Assembly: GCF_017874535.1 (NCBI RefSeq)
Contig: NZ_JAGGLS010000010.1
Span: 1-64,000, forward strand
Length of the DNA stretch: 64,000 nt
Direction of reading: 5' to 3'
From: Anaerococcus nagyae
GTDB lineage: Bacteria > Bacillota > Clostridia > Tissierellales > Peptoniphilaceae
The notes beneath the pieces are model-generated. The model saw only the letters and a list, made by a program, of their open reading frames with translations, had not been told where the DNA came from and ran no database searches. The stretch's first letter is position 1; each line of letters starts with the position of its first letter. A program made the position numbers and the translations under genes. This document shows, in pieces, positions 16,903 through 26,200 of the stretch.

Positions 16903-17196
16903 TCAATCAAAACCGTAATAATATTCTAATCCAGTTGGTGGTACTTTATAATATCTTGCTTTTGACCATTCTCCTGCTTCTCCAGAACCCCTAGCGCTAT
17001 TATTTTTTTTAGGATTAACGACGGTTGAATGATGTAAATTAGAGGAATGGAAATAGTTTGAATATCCAAATCCTGCACCTATGCCATATTTCCATAATCC
17101 ATCAGATGCATATTCTTCCACAGCAAGTGCAAGAGTGTTTGCAAATAGCATGAACAATAATATACTTAGAGCTAGGATCTTTCTCGCTTTTTTCAT
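16903..17196 (-). CDS. Lactococcin 972 family bacteriocin precursor
   Basis: A 97-residue precursor. Residues 1-26 are a Sec signal peptide ending LALA. The mature part shows the family pattern: DGLWKYGIG near its start, SNYFHSSNLHHSTVVN in the middle, and an aromatic C-terminus (LEYYYGFD). This matches what I recall of lactococcin 972 (W-x-x-G, YSNYHH, HSATVVN, YYNFW), an unmodified bacteriocin that blocks septum formation by binding lipid II. The gene is directly before a matching permease-ATPase pair. The mature peptide would be about 70 residues, with no cysteine. The ribosome binding site is weak. Confidence 0.88.
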   Translation of the reverse strand: MKKARKILALSILLFMLFANTLALAVEEYASDGLWKYGIGAGFGYSNYFHSSNLHHSTVVNPKKNNSARGSGEAGEWSKARYYKVPPTGLEYYYGFD

Positions 17197-17255
17197 TTAA
17201 TACTACTTCCAAAATTCATTTACTTATTTAAAGCAAGTTTCGTTTACAATTTTTT

Positions 17256-17284
17256 ATACTAACATAGAATAATTTCATTTGCAA
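17256..17284 (-). promoter_or_regulatory. Bacteriocin promoter
   Basis: On the minus strand TTGCAA (17284-17279), a 17-base spacer, then TAGTAT (17261-17256), about 60 bases upstream of the bacteriocin start. Confidence 0.5.
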
Positions 17285-17302
17285 ACTTTTTCCAGTATAT
17301 AT

Positions 17303-17378
17303 AAAAAACTGACCTCCTTAAGTTAGTTTTTAGGTCTAACTTTTTGGGGTCAGTTCAAATTTTAAGAGGTCAGTTTAA
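17303..17378 (-). terminator. Large hairpin terminator after pgsA
   Basis: On the minus strand AAACTGACCTCTTAA pairs with TTAAGGAGGTCAGTTT, followed by T residues; GTTAG/CTAAC pairs inside. The motif ACTGACC(T/C)C occurs repeatedly within the hairpin. It begins about 11 bases after the pgsA stop and separates ftsK-pgsA from the bacteriocin promoter. Confidence 0.7.
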
Positions 17379-17389
17379 ATGCGTAGTTT

Positions 17390-17920
17390 TTATATATTTT
17401 CTAAGTCCAAAACTTTTTTATTTTTAATTATATAATCAGCACCTGATATAATCGTTAGTATTACTGCTAAATAAAATACATATATACCAAGATTATTTAA
17501 AGTATTGTTATTAAATAAAAGCATCACTAAAGCTAGCATTTGACTTGTAGTCTTTGCTTTGCCCCATTTACTAGCTGCAATAACTATACCTTGGTCTGCT
17601 GCAATAGTCCTAAAGGCTGTTATAGCTAGCTCACGGGATAAGATAATTATTACAGCCCAAGCTGGCAAAATATTACCGCCTACTAGGACAATAAAAGCTG
17701 CCATAGTTAAAAGTTTATCTGCCAAAGGATCTACAAACTTCCCAAAAGTAGTTACTAGATTTCTACTACGCGCTAGATGTCCATCAAGGGCATCTGTTAA
17801 TGATGCTAATATAAATATTATCGCTGCTAAATTATTGCTTCTTCCATATATATAATACAAAATAATAAAAACAGGTATCAATACTAACCTTAATGTTGTG
17901 ACTTTGTTAGCTATGTTCAT
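17390..17920 (-). CDS. pgsA: CDP-diacylglycerol-glycerol-3-phosphate 3-phosphatidyltransferase
   Basis: A 176-residue integral membrane enzyme that makes phosphatidylglycerophosphate, the precursor of phosphatidylglycerol and cardiolipin. The CDP-alcohol phosphatidyltransferase signature DALDGHLARSRNLVTTFGKFVDPLADKLL is split here as DALDGHLAR (about residues 43-51) and FGKFVDPLADK (about 60-70), giving the D-x2-DG-x2-AR-x8-G-x3-D-x3-D pattern in full. About five membrane helices. It lies one base after ftsK, so it is co-transcribed with it, as in many Firmicutes. Confidence 0.95.
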   Translation of the reverse strand: MNIANKVTTLRLVLIPVFIILYYIYGRSNNLAAIIFILASLTDALDGHLARSRNLVTTFGKFVDPLADKLLTMAAFIVLVGGNILPAWAVIIILSRELAITAFRTIAADQGIVIAASKWGKAKTTSQMLALVMLLFNNNTLNNLGIYVFYLAVILTIISGADYIIKNKKVLDLENI

Positions 17921-17921
17921 C

Positions 17922-20240
17922 TTACTCTCCTTCTAAATAAGTTCTATCGACTAATACTTTGCGTGGTTTGCTACCTTCATAGGGGCCTACTATTCCCTTA
18001 GATTCCAATTGGTCTATAATCCTTCCTGCTCTAGCGTATCCTACTCTTAATTTTCTTTGAAGTAGAGAAACTGATGCTGTATTTTCTTCTATTATTATCT
18101 GAGTTGCCTGGTCTAATAATTCATCCTCATCATCTACCTCTTTTACTTGAGAATTTTCCTCAACAGTTTCTATAGCGCTTTGATCGTAATCAACCTTAGT
18201 TTCTTGTTTTATATAATCAACTACACTTAAAACTTCCTTATCAGATACAAAAGCTCCTTGTATCCTGAGTGGTTTCATAGAATCACTAGGAGCATAAAGC
18301 ATATCTCCTTTTCCAAGTAATTTCTCTGCCCCTGCAGTATCAAGTATTGTCCTTGAATCTGTCTGACTAGTTACAGCGAAAGATATCCTAGATGGGATAT
18401 TTGCTTTTATAGTACCTGTAATAACATCTACAGTAGGTCTTTGAGTTGCAATAACAAGGTGAATGCCACAAGCTCTTGATTTTTGGGCAAGACGCATTAT
18501 ATAATCTTCCACTTCACTAGCAGCTGTCATCATAAGATCTGCAAGTTCGTCAATTATTACCACTATGTAGGGAAGATTTTCCATAGATTCATCAGTTTGG
18601 GCTGCTTGTTTATAACCTTCTATATCTCTTACGTGGTACTTTTGAAAGGCTTTATATCTTTTTTCCATTTCAGAAATCGCCCAAAATAAAGAAGAACTTG
18701 CTTTTTTAGGATCAGTTATAACAGGCATTATCAAATGTGGTATGCCATTATATACTGATAGCTCCACAACTTTTGGATCAATCATCAAAAGTTTTACATC
18801 ATCTGGAGAATGTTTATATAAAATACTCATTATAATGGTATTGATACAAACTGACTTACCAGATCCAGTAGCCCCAGAAACAAGTAAGTGAGGCATTTTT
18901 TCAATTCCTGATACAACTGGATCTCCTGCAATAGATTTTCCCATAGCAAACGGGATCTTGCTTTTTGAATTAGCAAAGTTTTTTGTAGAAATTATTTCCT
19001 TAAATCCCACAATCTCTTTACTATCGTTAGGAACTTCAATTCCTACGTGACTTTTACCTGGTATAGGAGCTAGAATCCTTATACCACTTGTAGCAAGTGA
19101 TAAGGCTAAATCATCAGATAGGTTTAATATCTTACTAACCTTTACCCCTCTTTGTGGTTTTAATTCATAACAAGTAACGGTTGGGCCAACATCTATTTGA
19201 ACTACCTTTGCTTCTATTCCAAAACTATCTAAAGTTTCCTCAATTGATACAGCCTTTTCTTTTATTTCGCCTTCGTCAATTGCTCCTGACTCAGATCTGT
19301 CTTCTAAAAGATCTATAGACGGATAATTGTAATTGTCAAAATCTTTTTTTATATTTTCATTTAAATCTTTCATTTCAATTTGTTTTGACTTATATGATCT
19401 TACTTCTACTTCATCTTCCTTAGCAAAATCATAGGCTCTTATAGGTTTTCTTGAAGCTGATTCTTTAATTGCCTGATCTTTAATATCCTTTTTTATAGAT
19501 TCTTTTTCTACAATTGGGCTTTCCTTATTAGTCTTTTCAGCAGTTTTACTTACAGGCTTTTGTTCAATCTTTTCCAATTTTTCTTCATTTTTAACTATTT
19601 TTTTTTCGTTTCTTTTATCATTTATGCTAGAAAATAAGTCTATTAGTTTATTTTTTATTAAAATCAAAAAATTTCTAACTTTTTGCAAAAATTCTCTATA
19701 AGTTAATGGACTAATTCCAACTACAAATAAAAATATTGATATCACAAATAAAATATTTAAGCCTAAGCTACCTATAAAGCTAATTATGTAATAGGATAAA
19801 AAGCCTCCTACTAATCCACCACTTGTAGCCGATCTTTGTACACTATTTTCTATAGTCCAATCCAAATCATTTCTATAGAAATTTTTTGACATAAAGGCCA
19901 AACTCACTAGAAATAACAAATATAAAAGTAGAAAATCTTTTATATTTTCCTTATACTTATCTCTATAAGCAAAAAAGAAACTAATAAATATTATAATCGG
20001 TAATACCATTCCAAGCTTTCCAAATATATTTTCAAAGCTTTTTGTAATAACATTGCCTAATTTACCAGTATTGGATGATATTATAAAAATAAACATAAAA
20101 ATTGATAATACCATCATTACTACAGAAAAAATATTAGGATTAAAATTCCATTCTCTTTTTTTATTTTTAAACTTTTTATTTTTATAAGCTTTGCTCGTAG
20201 ATTTTTTTCTAATTCTATCATCGTTTTTACTATTTACCAT
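17922..20240 (-). CDS. ftsK: DNA translocase FtsK/SpoIIIE
   Basis: A 772-residue septal DNA pump that clears chromosome from the division plane. A basic N-terminus leads to about four membrane helices (about residues 38-56, 76-92, 102-118, 145-176), then a charged linker (about 190-320), the alpha/beta RecA-like motor with Walker A GATGSGKS at about 456-463 and Walker B VVIIDELADLMM, and a C-terminal winged-helix gamma domain (about 705-770, ending near KPRKVLVDRTYLEGE) that reads KOPS/SRS orientation sites. Length and order are normal for a Firmicutes FtsK. It leads the ftsK-pgsA transcript. Confidence 0.96.
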   Translation of the reverse strand: MVNSKNDDRIRKKSTSKAYKNKKFKNKKREWNFNPNIFSVVMMVLSIFMFIFIISSNTGKLGNVITKSFENIFGKLGMVLPIIIFISFFFAYRDKYKENIKDFLLLYLLFLVSLAFMSKNFYRNDLDWTIENSVQRSATSGGLVGGFLSYYIISFIGSLGLNILFVISIFLFVVGISPLTYREFLQKVRNFLILIKNKLIDLFSSINDKRNEKKIVKNEEKLEKIEQKPVSKTAEKTNKESPIVEKESIKKDIKDQAIKESASRKPIRAYDFAKEDEVEVRSYKSKQIEMKDLNENIKKDFDNYNYPSIDLLEDRSESGAIDEGEIKEKAVSIEETLDSFGIEAKVVQIDVGPTVTCYELKPQRGVKVSKILNLSDDLALSLATSGIRILAPIPGKSHVGIEVPNDSKEIVGFKEIISTKNFANSKSKIPFAMGKSIAGDPVVSGIEKMPHLLVSGATGSGKSVCINTIIMSILYKHSPDDVKLLMIDPKVVELSVYNGIPHLIMPVITDPKKASSSLFWAISEMEKRYKAFQKYHVRDIEGYKQAAQTDESMENLPYIVVIIDELADLMMTAASEVEDYIMRLAQKSRACGIHLVIATQRPTVDVITGTIKANIPSRISFAVTSQTDSRTILDTAGAEKLLGKGDMLYAPSDSMKPLRIQGAFVSDKEVLSVVDYIKQETKVDYDQSAIETVEENSQVKEVDDEDELLDQATQIIIEENTASVSLLQRKLRVGYARAGRIIDQLESKGIVGPYEGSKPRKVLVDRTYLEGE

Positions 20241-20301
20241 ATTTACCTCACTATAAATTATATATGATATGGGTAAAAAAATAAACCTTGAAAATTAGAC
20301 T

Positions 20302-20325
20302 AAAAACAACTACATAGTGTAGTTG
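20302..20325 (-). terminator. Intrinsic terminator after ABC-2 exporter operon
   Basis: On the minus strand CAACTACA-CTA-TGTAGTTG is followed by TTTTT. It lies 13 bases after the last permease gene and upstream of ftsK. Confidence 0.85.
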
Positions 20326-20337
20326 CCTTTATTTTAG

Positions 20338-21450
20338 TTATTGAGTATCAGTATCTATACTTTTTGTTTTAGATGTAATAGTTATAATTATAAAAGCTAT
20401 GGAAAAACCTATTAAAATAATAGTATTTGTATTTATTAGTGAAAAATTATCTTGAGTCATTATATAATTAATATTTTTCACGTAATAAAAAGAAGGAAAT
20501 ACCTTTCCAAGTTTTATTGCAAACTTACCAAGTAATTCTTGAGGAACAAATATTCCTGTTAAGAATGATGATCCTAAGGAGAAGACATTCATAATACCAG
20601 TGACCGTATTTTGTTTTTTTGCAAGCTTTGAAATCATTACAGCAAAACTTCCTATAGTTGCAGTAAATAAAAGTGCATTTACCATCATTTGAATAGTTTG
20701 TTTTGAAAAATGTATATCTTTAAAAAATAAGCAATAAAATATCATGTATATTAACCATACTATTAGGCCTGATACAATATGTCCTAAGATTAATTGTAAG
20801 TTTTGACTTGATTTTTTTATCGGAGAGATAAAATTTCTCTTACTAATTGCTTGCTTATTGTAAGTAAGACTAATAGTTCCAACTATCATTATAATTTGAC
20901 TCATAATAACATAGCCAAGCATTTTAAAAAAGTAAGGCACATTTTCCTTTTGATTTTTCACTGGTGATTTAACACTAACTTTTATATTTTTACTAAAATT
21001 CTTTTTAGATTTTGCAATAGCTTGACTAGTTGAAAAACCCGATTTTTCAAATGTTCCTATTTGATTTAAAAATGAATTGATTTCATTTTTAGCAAAAATC
21101 GTATAAGAATCATCATAAACTTCTTTAAAATCAACCATTCGTGTTTTCTCAAAGTCTTCTGGTATACTTATTGCACAAACTATATCTTCATAAAAAAGCT
21201 TATCATCAATCTTATCTTCTTCTACGTCTACCAATACATGACTCTTATCTATAAAATCTATAAGAGCTTTTGAGACATCTGTATCAGATTTATCATTAAT
21301 ATATATAGGTAGCTTTAAATTAGTGTACTTATCAATAGGATCCCCAGATTTTGCAAATATAAATATTAATACTAAAAATATTATTGAATAGATCGATAAA
21401 GACTTTATATGACTCTTTAATATTTTAAAATAATTTTTAAATACTATCAT
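20338..21450 (-). CDS. ABC-2 type permease, second subunit
   Basis: A 370-residue membrane protein of the ABC-2 class. It has one N-terminal helix (about residues 15-32), a large outside domain (about 35-170) and five or six C-terminal helices (about 178-365). The fold matches that of its partner encoded just upstream (14-base overlap), and both carry the motif SP(I/V)xK after the first core helices (FISPIKKS here). The pair with the ATPase likely forms a heterodimeric exporter or drug/peptide efflux pump. The substrate cannot be read from sequence. The operon sits between pnp and ftsK. Confidence 0.85.
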   Translation of the reverse strand: MIVFKNYFKILKSHIKSLSIYSIIFLVLIFIFAKSGDPIDKYTNLKLPIYINDKSDTDVSKALIDFIDKSHVLVDVEEDKIDDKLFYEDIVCAISIPEDFEKTRMVDFKEVYDDSYTIFAKNEINSFLNQIGTFEKSGFSTSQAIAKSKKNFSKNIKVSVKSPVKNQKENVPYFFKMLGYVIMSQIIMIVGTISLTYNKQAISKRNFISPIKKSSQNLQLILGHIVSGLIVWLIYMIFYCLFFKDIHFSKQTIQMMVNALLFTATIGSFAVMISKLAKKQNTVTGIMNVFSLGSSFLTGIFVPQELLGKFAIKLGKVFPSFYYVKNINYIMTQDNFSLINTNTIILIGFSIAFIIITITSKTKSIDTDTQ

Positions 21451-22534
21451 ATTGCTTACCTCTTGTAAATATATATGTTAGGATCATAAATAGCAGAGTA
21501 ACACCAAAAAGACAACTGATATCGTTATGATACCTATCAAGTGAATCATAGTAATATAAGGAGTAAATTCCATCACTTATCAATGCTACAGGATTTAGTT
21601 TATTTATGATAGGAATTTTTTCTGCAATAAATGTTTTTACATAGGAAACCATCATCCCAGCTAAAAATGACATAAGTAAAGACAAGCCTAGACCTATTCC
21701 AGCTTTTACTTCAATATTTGCTTTATTACTAGATCCTATGAGCATACCAAAAGATACTCCCGCAAAAGCGCCTATAATTATAATCAAGAATAATTGAGGA
21801 GTTTTTTGAGAAAAATCTACTCCTAATATCTTGTTGAATATTAACATCGTAAATAAAGCTATAATAAGATTAAGAATGAATCCCACACACAAAGAAGCTA
21901 ATAGACTCACTTTTTTATTTACTGGAGAAATTGCATTTCTTTTTGCAATTGTAGATAAATTTGCCTCATATTGGTGTATTATCTCAAGTCCCCAAGAATA
22001 ACCATATATGAGCTGAAAACCTATTAGTGCAAAGAAAAAAGTCATAACTGGATCAAAGTCCTTGTTAAATTTTTTGACATTTATATGATCTTTATCTTCT
22101 ATAAGGACTGTAAAGTCTGCACTTGGATTTTTTTGTATAATATCTTTAACCATAGACTCATTCGTATTAAAATATTTTAATAAGCTTACTAAGATACTTT
22201 CAAAAATACCATTCCTTTTAACAACTACCTTATCTTTTTGATCAATATAAGCTGTTATATCTTCTTTATCTAAAACTTTCTCACTAGTAGAAGGATTTAT
22301 TTCCAAAAAATCCTCATCGACCATCTTATCTATAAAGTCTTTAAAATTATCATCATTTAATAAATCTTCATTTATAGCTACCTTGATTGGATTAAAATCG
22401 TTGGAGCCAACAATATTTCCAAGACCTAATTTAAAGAATACTCCTAAAATTAAGGGAAATATCAAAGCCCAAAACAATAAAGATTTTTGTCGTAAAAATA
22501 CTTTGAAAGTCTTTTTAAATTCGTGCAAAAACAT
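21437..22534 (-). CDS. ABC-2 type permease, first subunit
   Basis: A 365-residue membrane protein. One N-terminal helix (about residues 18-35) is followed by an outside domain (about 40-165) and a C-terminal set of about six helices. The motif AISPVNKKVS marks the cytoplasmic turn typical of YhgE/ABC-2 permeases of the DrrB or NatB kind. It begins one base after the ATPase gene and overlaps the second permease by 14 bases, so the three products are made together. Confidence 0.85.
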   Translation of the reverse strand: MFLHEFKKTFKVFLRQKSLLFWALIFPLILGVFFKLGLGNIVGSNDFNPIKVAINEDLLNDDNFKDFIDKMVDEDFLEINPSTSEKVLDKEDITAYIDQKDKVVVKRNGIFESILVSLLKYFNTNESMVKDIIQKNPSADFTVLIEDKDHINVKKFNKDFDPVMTFFFALIGFQLIYGYSWGLEIIHQYEANLSTIAKRNAISPVNKKVSLLASLCVGFILNLIIALFTMLIFNKILGVDFSQKTPQLFLIIIIGAFAGVSFGMLIGSSNKANIEVKAGIGLGLSLLMSFLAGMMVSYVKTFIAEKIPIINKLNPVALISDGIYSLYYYDSLDRYHNDISCLFGVTLLFMILTYIFTRGKQYDSI

Positions 22535-22535
22535 A

Positions 22536-23474
22536 CTAGTCCCTCAATCCTTTGCCTGTAAGCGATAAGAATACATCATTCAAAGACGGAGATTGGCTTG
22601 TTAGGCTATCATAATTTATTGAATTCTCATTTAGTATATTTATAAGTTTGATTAAATTATCTTTACCATTGGCAAAACTTAGATGATAAGTATCATTTCT
22701 AAAATCCATTTCTAAAAGCGAATCAATTGATTTTATTTTTTCAATTATTTCATTATCTAAGTTTTCACTCCTAAATGATATTTTTTCCTTTGTATCTATC
22801 ATAGCTTTCAAGCTATCAGAACTACCTTCTGCAATGACTTTTCCTCTATCTATAATAACTATATAATCGCATAGCTCTTCCACTTCATCCATGTAATGGG
22901 ATGTGTATATAATTGTGGCACCATTTTTATTTAGTTTCTTTATGCCTTCCAAAATATTATTCCTAGATTGAGGATCTACAGCTACTGTTGGCTCATCAAA
23001 TATTATTATATCTGGCTCATGAGCTATTCCACAAGCTATATTAAGTCTTCTTAAAAGCCCACCAGATAATTCTTTTGGCCTAAATTTCAAAAATTCGTTA
23101 AGTCCAACTAAGTCTATAGTCTCTTCAATAAGTTGCTTTCTTTTGTCCTTATCCTTTATGTATAGTCCACAAAAATAGTCAATATTTTCATATACGTTTA
23201 GCTCCTCATAGACACCGACATCTTGAAAGACTACTCCAATTTTTTTCTTTATATCGTATGATTCTGGAGTCATTTCTTTTCCGTATATCTTTATGCTACC
23301 ACTATCTTTTTTAATTAATGCTAACAAACAATTAATAGTTGTGGACTTTCCCGATCCATTAGGACCTAACAATCCTAATATGCTACCTTTTTTTACATCT
23401 AGGTCTAAATTATCAACAGCTCTTATTTTCTTATATGTTTTTACTAATCCTTTAATTTCAATTACATTTTCCAT
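22536..23474 (-). CDS. ABC exporter ATPase (CcmA/DrrA-like)
   Basis: A 312-residue ATPase. Walker A GLLGPNGSGKSTT is near residues 34-46, the Q-loop is VFQDVG, the signature is KELSGGLLRRLN, Walker B is DIIIFDEPTVAVDP, and the switch histidine lies in YTSHYMDEVEELC. The C-terminal about 85 residues form the extra domain typical of DrrA/NatA-type multidrug exporters. It leads a three-gene operon with two ABC-2 permeases. Substrate unknown; antibiotic, lipid or sodium export are the usual options for the class. Confidence 0.92.
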   Translation of the reverse strand: MENVIEIKGLVKTYKKIRAVDNLDLDVKKGSILGLLGPNGSGKSTTINCLLALIKKDSGSIKIYGKEMTPESYDIKKKIGVVFQDVGVYEELNVYENIDYFCGLYIKDKDKRKQLIEETIDLVGLNEFLKFRPKELSGGLLRRLNIACGIAHEPDIIIFDEPTVAVDPQSRNNILEGIKKLNKNGATIIYTSHYMDEVEELCDYIVIIDRGKVIAEGSSDSLKAMIDTKEKISFRSENLDNEIIEKIKSIDSLLEMDFRNDTYHLSFANGKDNLIKLINILNENSINYDSLTSQSPSLNDVFLSLTGKGLRD

Positions 23475-23572
23475 AGGATCCTCCTATGAAAATTATATCA
23501 TTAATTTTATATAAAATATATATATTATATAAATCTTACAATTTATGATCTCATTAAAATAAAAAATCCACT

Positions 23573-23617
23573 AAAAAAATCGGCATCAAGTTTTAACTCA
23601 ATTACCGATTTTTTTCA
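23573..23617 (-). terminator. Intrinsic terminator after pnp
   Basis: On the minus strand AAAAAAATCGG pairs with CCGATTTTTTT around a 20-base loop that itself holds a small repeat. It closes the long rimP-to-pnp operon. Confidence 0.85.
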
Positions 23618-23621
23618 TTAA

Positions 23622-25781
23622 CTATTTATTTCTTGGATCTTCATCACTTGGCCATGCTTCTTTTTTGTGATTAGCATCCCTTTTATTTTCTTCTTTTTCG
23701 GATTTTTCTAAGAGGGCTTTTCTTGAAAGATTGATTCTTCCTTGCCTATCTATCTCCGTAATCTTAACTCTGACTTCATCACCTACAGCTAAAACATCTT
23801 CCACTTTATCAGTTCTAGCATGATCTATTTGGGAAATGTGAAGTAATCCTTCCTTACCTATTGCTATTTCCACAAAAGCTCCAAAGTTCATGATCTTAGT
23901 AACTTTGCCTGTATAGATATCCCCAACTTTTGGATCAGTTACAATAGCTCTAATCATTTCTATAGCTTTTTTACCACTAGTTCCATCATTTGCAGCTACA
24001 GTGATATGTCCGTCATCCTCAGTTTCTATACTTACGCCTGTTTCATCTATAATCTTATTTATAGTTTTTCCACCTGATCCTATTACATCGCGGACTTTTT
24101 CTGGATCTATATCTATTGTGAAAAGTCTTGGTGCATAGTCTGATATATCTTCACGAGGACTATTGATAGTAGATTCTATCAAATCTAAGATTTGCATCCT
24201 AGCTTGCTTAGCATTTTGTAATGATTCTTCTAAAATTTCTCTACTGATACCAGATATTTTCATATCCATTTGTAAAGCTGTGATTCCATCACGAGTACCA
24301 GCAACTTTAAAGTCCATATCTCCTAAGTGATCTTCTAGACCTTGTATATCTGTAAGAATTGAGATTGATTCTTCTTCTTTTATAAGTCCCATAGCAATAC
24401 CAGCAACTGGCTTTTTGATTGGTACTCCTGCATCCATTAGTGATAAAGTTGAGCCACAAATTGATGCTTGAGAACTTGATCCATTAGAACTTAATACTTC
24501 TGATACAACTCGAATAGTATATGGGAAATCACTTTGTTCAGGTAATACTGGAACTAATGCTCTTTCTGCAAGATGACCATGACCTATTTCACGACGACCT
24601 GGCGCTCTAAGTGGTTTTACATCTCCTACACTAAATGGTGGAAAATTGTATTGATGCATATAGCGCTTATGAATTTCTTCTCGATTGAGTCCATCAATTA
24701 TTTGAACATCTGCTGGTGAACCTAGAGTTGTTATTGATAATACTTGAGTTTGTCCTCTCTTAAACAGCCCTGAACCATGTACTCTTGGTATAAGTCCTGC
24801 TTCAGCTGAGAGTGGCCTTATCTCCTTAAGATCACGACCATCTGGTCTAATCTTATCTATGGAAATCATACGACGAACTTCCTTTTTCATTATATTATCT
24901 ATTACTCTGTGAATCTCATCTTCAGATTCTGGATATTCTTCTAAGTATTTTTCCTTAGCAGCTTCTTCTATATTAAATATAGCTTCTCCGCGTTCCATCT
25001 TATCAGTTGTTCTTATAGATGACTTAATATCATCTGAATATTCTTCTATTATTTTTTCTTCAAGTTCTGATGTAAGCTCAACTTCTACAAGATTCTTTTC
25101 TTTGCCAATTTCATCAATAATTGATTGAGTAAACTTACAAATTTGTCCTATTTCTTCATGTGCTAAAAGCATAGCTTCAAGCATTTCTTCTTCTGTAAGT
25201 TCATTTGCCCCAGCTTCAACCATATTTATAGCATCAGCGGTTCCTGCTACTGTTAAGTCAAGTTTAGAATTTTTTCTTTCTTCTTCATTTGGGTTTACTA
25301 TAAGTTTACCATCAACATATCCTACTGACACAGCTGCTACAGGACCTGCAAATGGTATATCAGATATACCAAGGGCAATACTTGCTCCAATAGTGGATAA
25401 ACAATCTGGCTTATGATCTTCATCCATTGAAAAAACTGTAGCTATAACCTGAACATCATTGTAGTAGTTTTCAGGAAAAAGTGGACGTAATGGTCTATCC
25501 ATTTGACGAGATATTAAAGTTCCCTCGTCTGAAGCTTTCCCTTCTCTTTTTAAAAATCCTCCTGGAATTTTTCCTACTGCATATAATTTTTCTTGGAAAT
25601 CACAGATTAATGGAAAAAAATCTATTCCCTCTCTTGGCTTTTCACTAGCAACTGCTGTTACAAGTAGGGATGTTTCCCCATTTTTTATGTAGCATTCTCC
25701 ATTAGCTTGTTCTGCAAATTTTCCTATTGTAACCTCAAGTTCATATCCATGATTTGAAGTATACTTGTAATTTTTTTCCAT
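23622..25781 (-). CDS. pnp: Polynucleotide phosphorylase
   Basis: A 719-residue 3'-5' exoribonuclease that degrades RNA with phosphate. It shows the full set of domains: RNase PH 1 (about residues 1-145), an all-helical linker, RNase PH 2 (about 315-545, with SSSQASICGSTLSLMDAGVP and the metal-site HLGDMDFKVAGT), a KH domain (about 555-615, VIGSGGKTINKI) and an S1 domain (about 622-692). A basic tail follows. It is separated from rpsO by 41 bases containing a terminator-like hairpin, the usual rpsO-pnp arrangement. Confidence 0.97.
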   Translation of the reverse strand: MEKNYKYTSNHGYELEVTIGKFAEQANGECYIKNGETSLLVTAVASEKPREGIDFFPLICDFQEKLYAVGKIPGGFLKREGKASDEGTLISRQMDRPLRPLFPENYYNDVQVIATVFSMDEDHKPDCLSTIGASIALGISDIPFAGPVAAVSVGYVDGKLIVNPNEEERKNSKLDLTVAGTADAINMVEAGANELTEEEMLEAMLLAHEEIGQICKFTQSIIDEIGKEKNLVEVELTSELEEKIIEEYSDDIKSSIRTTDKMERGEAIFNIEEAAKEKYLEEYPESEDEIHRVIDNIMKKEVRRMISIDKIRPDGRDLKEIRPLSAEAGLIPRVHGSGLFKRGQTQVLSITTLGSPADVQIIDGLNREEIHKRYMHQYNFPPFSVGDVKPLRAPGRREIGHGHLAERALVPVLPEQSDFPYTIRVVSEVLSSNGSSSQASICGSTLSLMDAGVPIKKPVAGIAMGLIKEEESISILTDIQGLEDHLGDMDFKVAGTRDGITALQMDMKISGISREILEESLQNAKQARMQILDLIESTINSPREDISDYAPRLFTIDIDPEKVRDVIGSGGKTINKIIDETGVSIETEDDGHITVAANDGTSGKKAIEMIRAIVTDPKVGDIYTGKVTKIMNFGAFVEIAIGKEGLLHISQIDHARTDKVEDVLAVGDEVRVKITEIDRQGRINLSRKALLEKSEKEENKRDANHKKEAWPSDEDPRNK

Positions 25782-25791
25782 TGTAACTCCT

Positions 25792-25817
25792 AAAAAATAA
25801 GGCGGGAAATCCCCGCC
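25792..25817 (-). terminator. rpsO-pnp intercistronic hairpin
   Basis: On the minus strand GGCGGG-GATTT-CCCGCC is followed by TTATTTTTT. It is a strong intrinsic terminator or RNase III-type processing site between rpsO and pnp and should lower pnp expression relative to rpsO. Confidence 0.85.
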
Positions 25818-25822
25818 ATTAA

Positions 25823-26089
25823 TTAACCTCTTATTCCTACTCTTTCAACAATGCTTCTATATCTATCGATATCATTATCTTTTAAGTAGTTTAATAATCC
25901 TTTTCTACGTCTAATCATCTTGAAAAGTCCTCTTCTTGAAGAGTGATCTTTTGGATTAGCTTTTAAGTGTTCTGTTAAGTCTTTGATTCTATAGCTTAAA
26001 ATAGCTATTTGTACTTCTGGAGAACCTGTATCTCCTTCTTCTAATTGATATTCTTTAATTAGTTCTGTCTTTTTTTCTGGTGTTAACAT
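25823..26089 (-). CDS. rpsO: Ribosomal protein S15
   Basis: An 88-residue 30S protein of normal length that binds the central domain of 16S rRNA. Family patterns [16 protein letters not shown] and [16 protein letters not shown] are intact. It has its own promoter and a structured leader, as well as possible read-through from ribF. Confidence 0.98.
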   Translation of the reverse strand: MLTPEKKTELIKEYQLEEGDTGSPEVQIAILSYRIKDLTEHLKANPKDHSSRRGLFKMIRRRKGLLNYLKDNDIDRYRSIVERVGIRG

Positions 26090-26091
26090 AA

Positions 26092-26168
26092 ATTCCTCCT
26101 ATAAAATTATTATTTGCCTATAGCCTAGTAATAGTCGAGGTAGCGATTACAAAGCCAAGGTACTTTAT
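26092..26168 (-). promoter_or_regulatory. Candidate S15 autoregulatory leader
   Basis: The leader of about 77 bases between the rpsO promoter and start can fold: GTAAT and ATTAC close a hairpin holding CGCTACCTCG, and GGCT/AGGC pairings flank it near the ribosome binding site. rpsO leaders in several bacteria bind S15 to repress translation. The fold is only inferred by eye and no precise class is claimed. Confidence 0.35.
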
Positions 26169-26170
26169 CT

Positions 26171-26198
26171 ATTATACCAAGAAAAAAGCATTTGTAAA
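26171..26198 (-). promoter_or_regulatory. rpsO promoter
   Basis: On the minus strand TTTACA (26198-26193), a 16-base spacer, then TATAAT (26176-26171). The -35 overlaps a weak terminator-like hairpin (ATTTGTA/TACAAAT, then TTTTTT) at the end of ribF. Confidence 0.65.
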
Positions 26199-26200
26199 GA

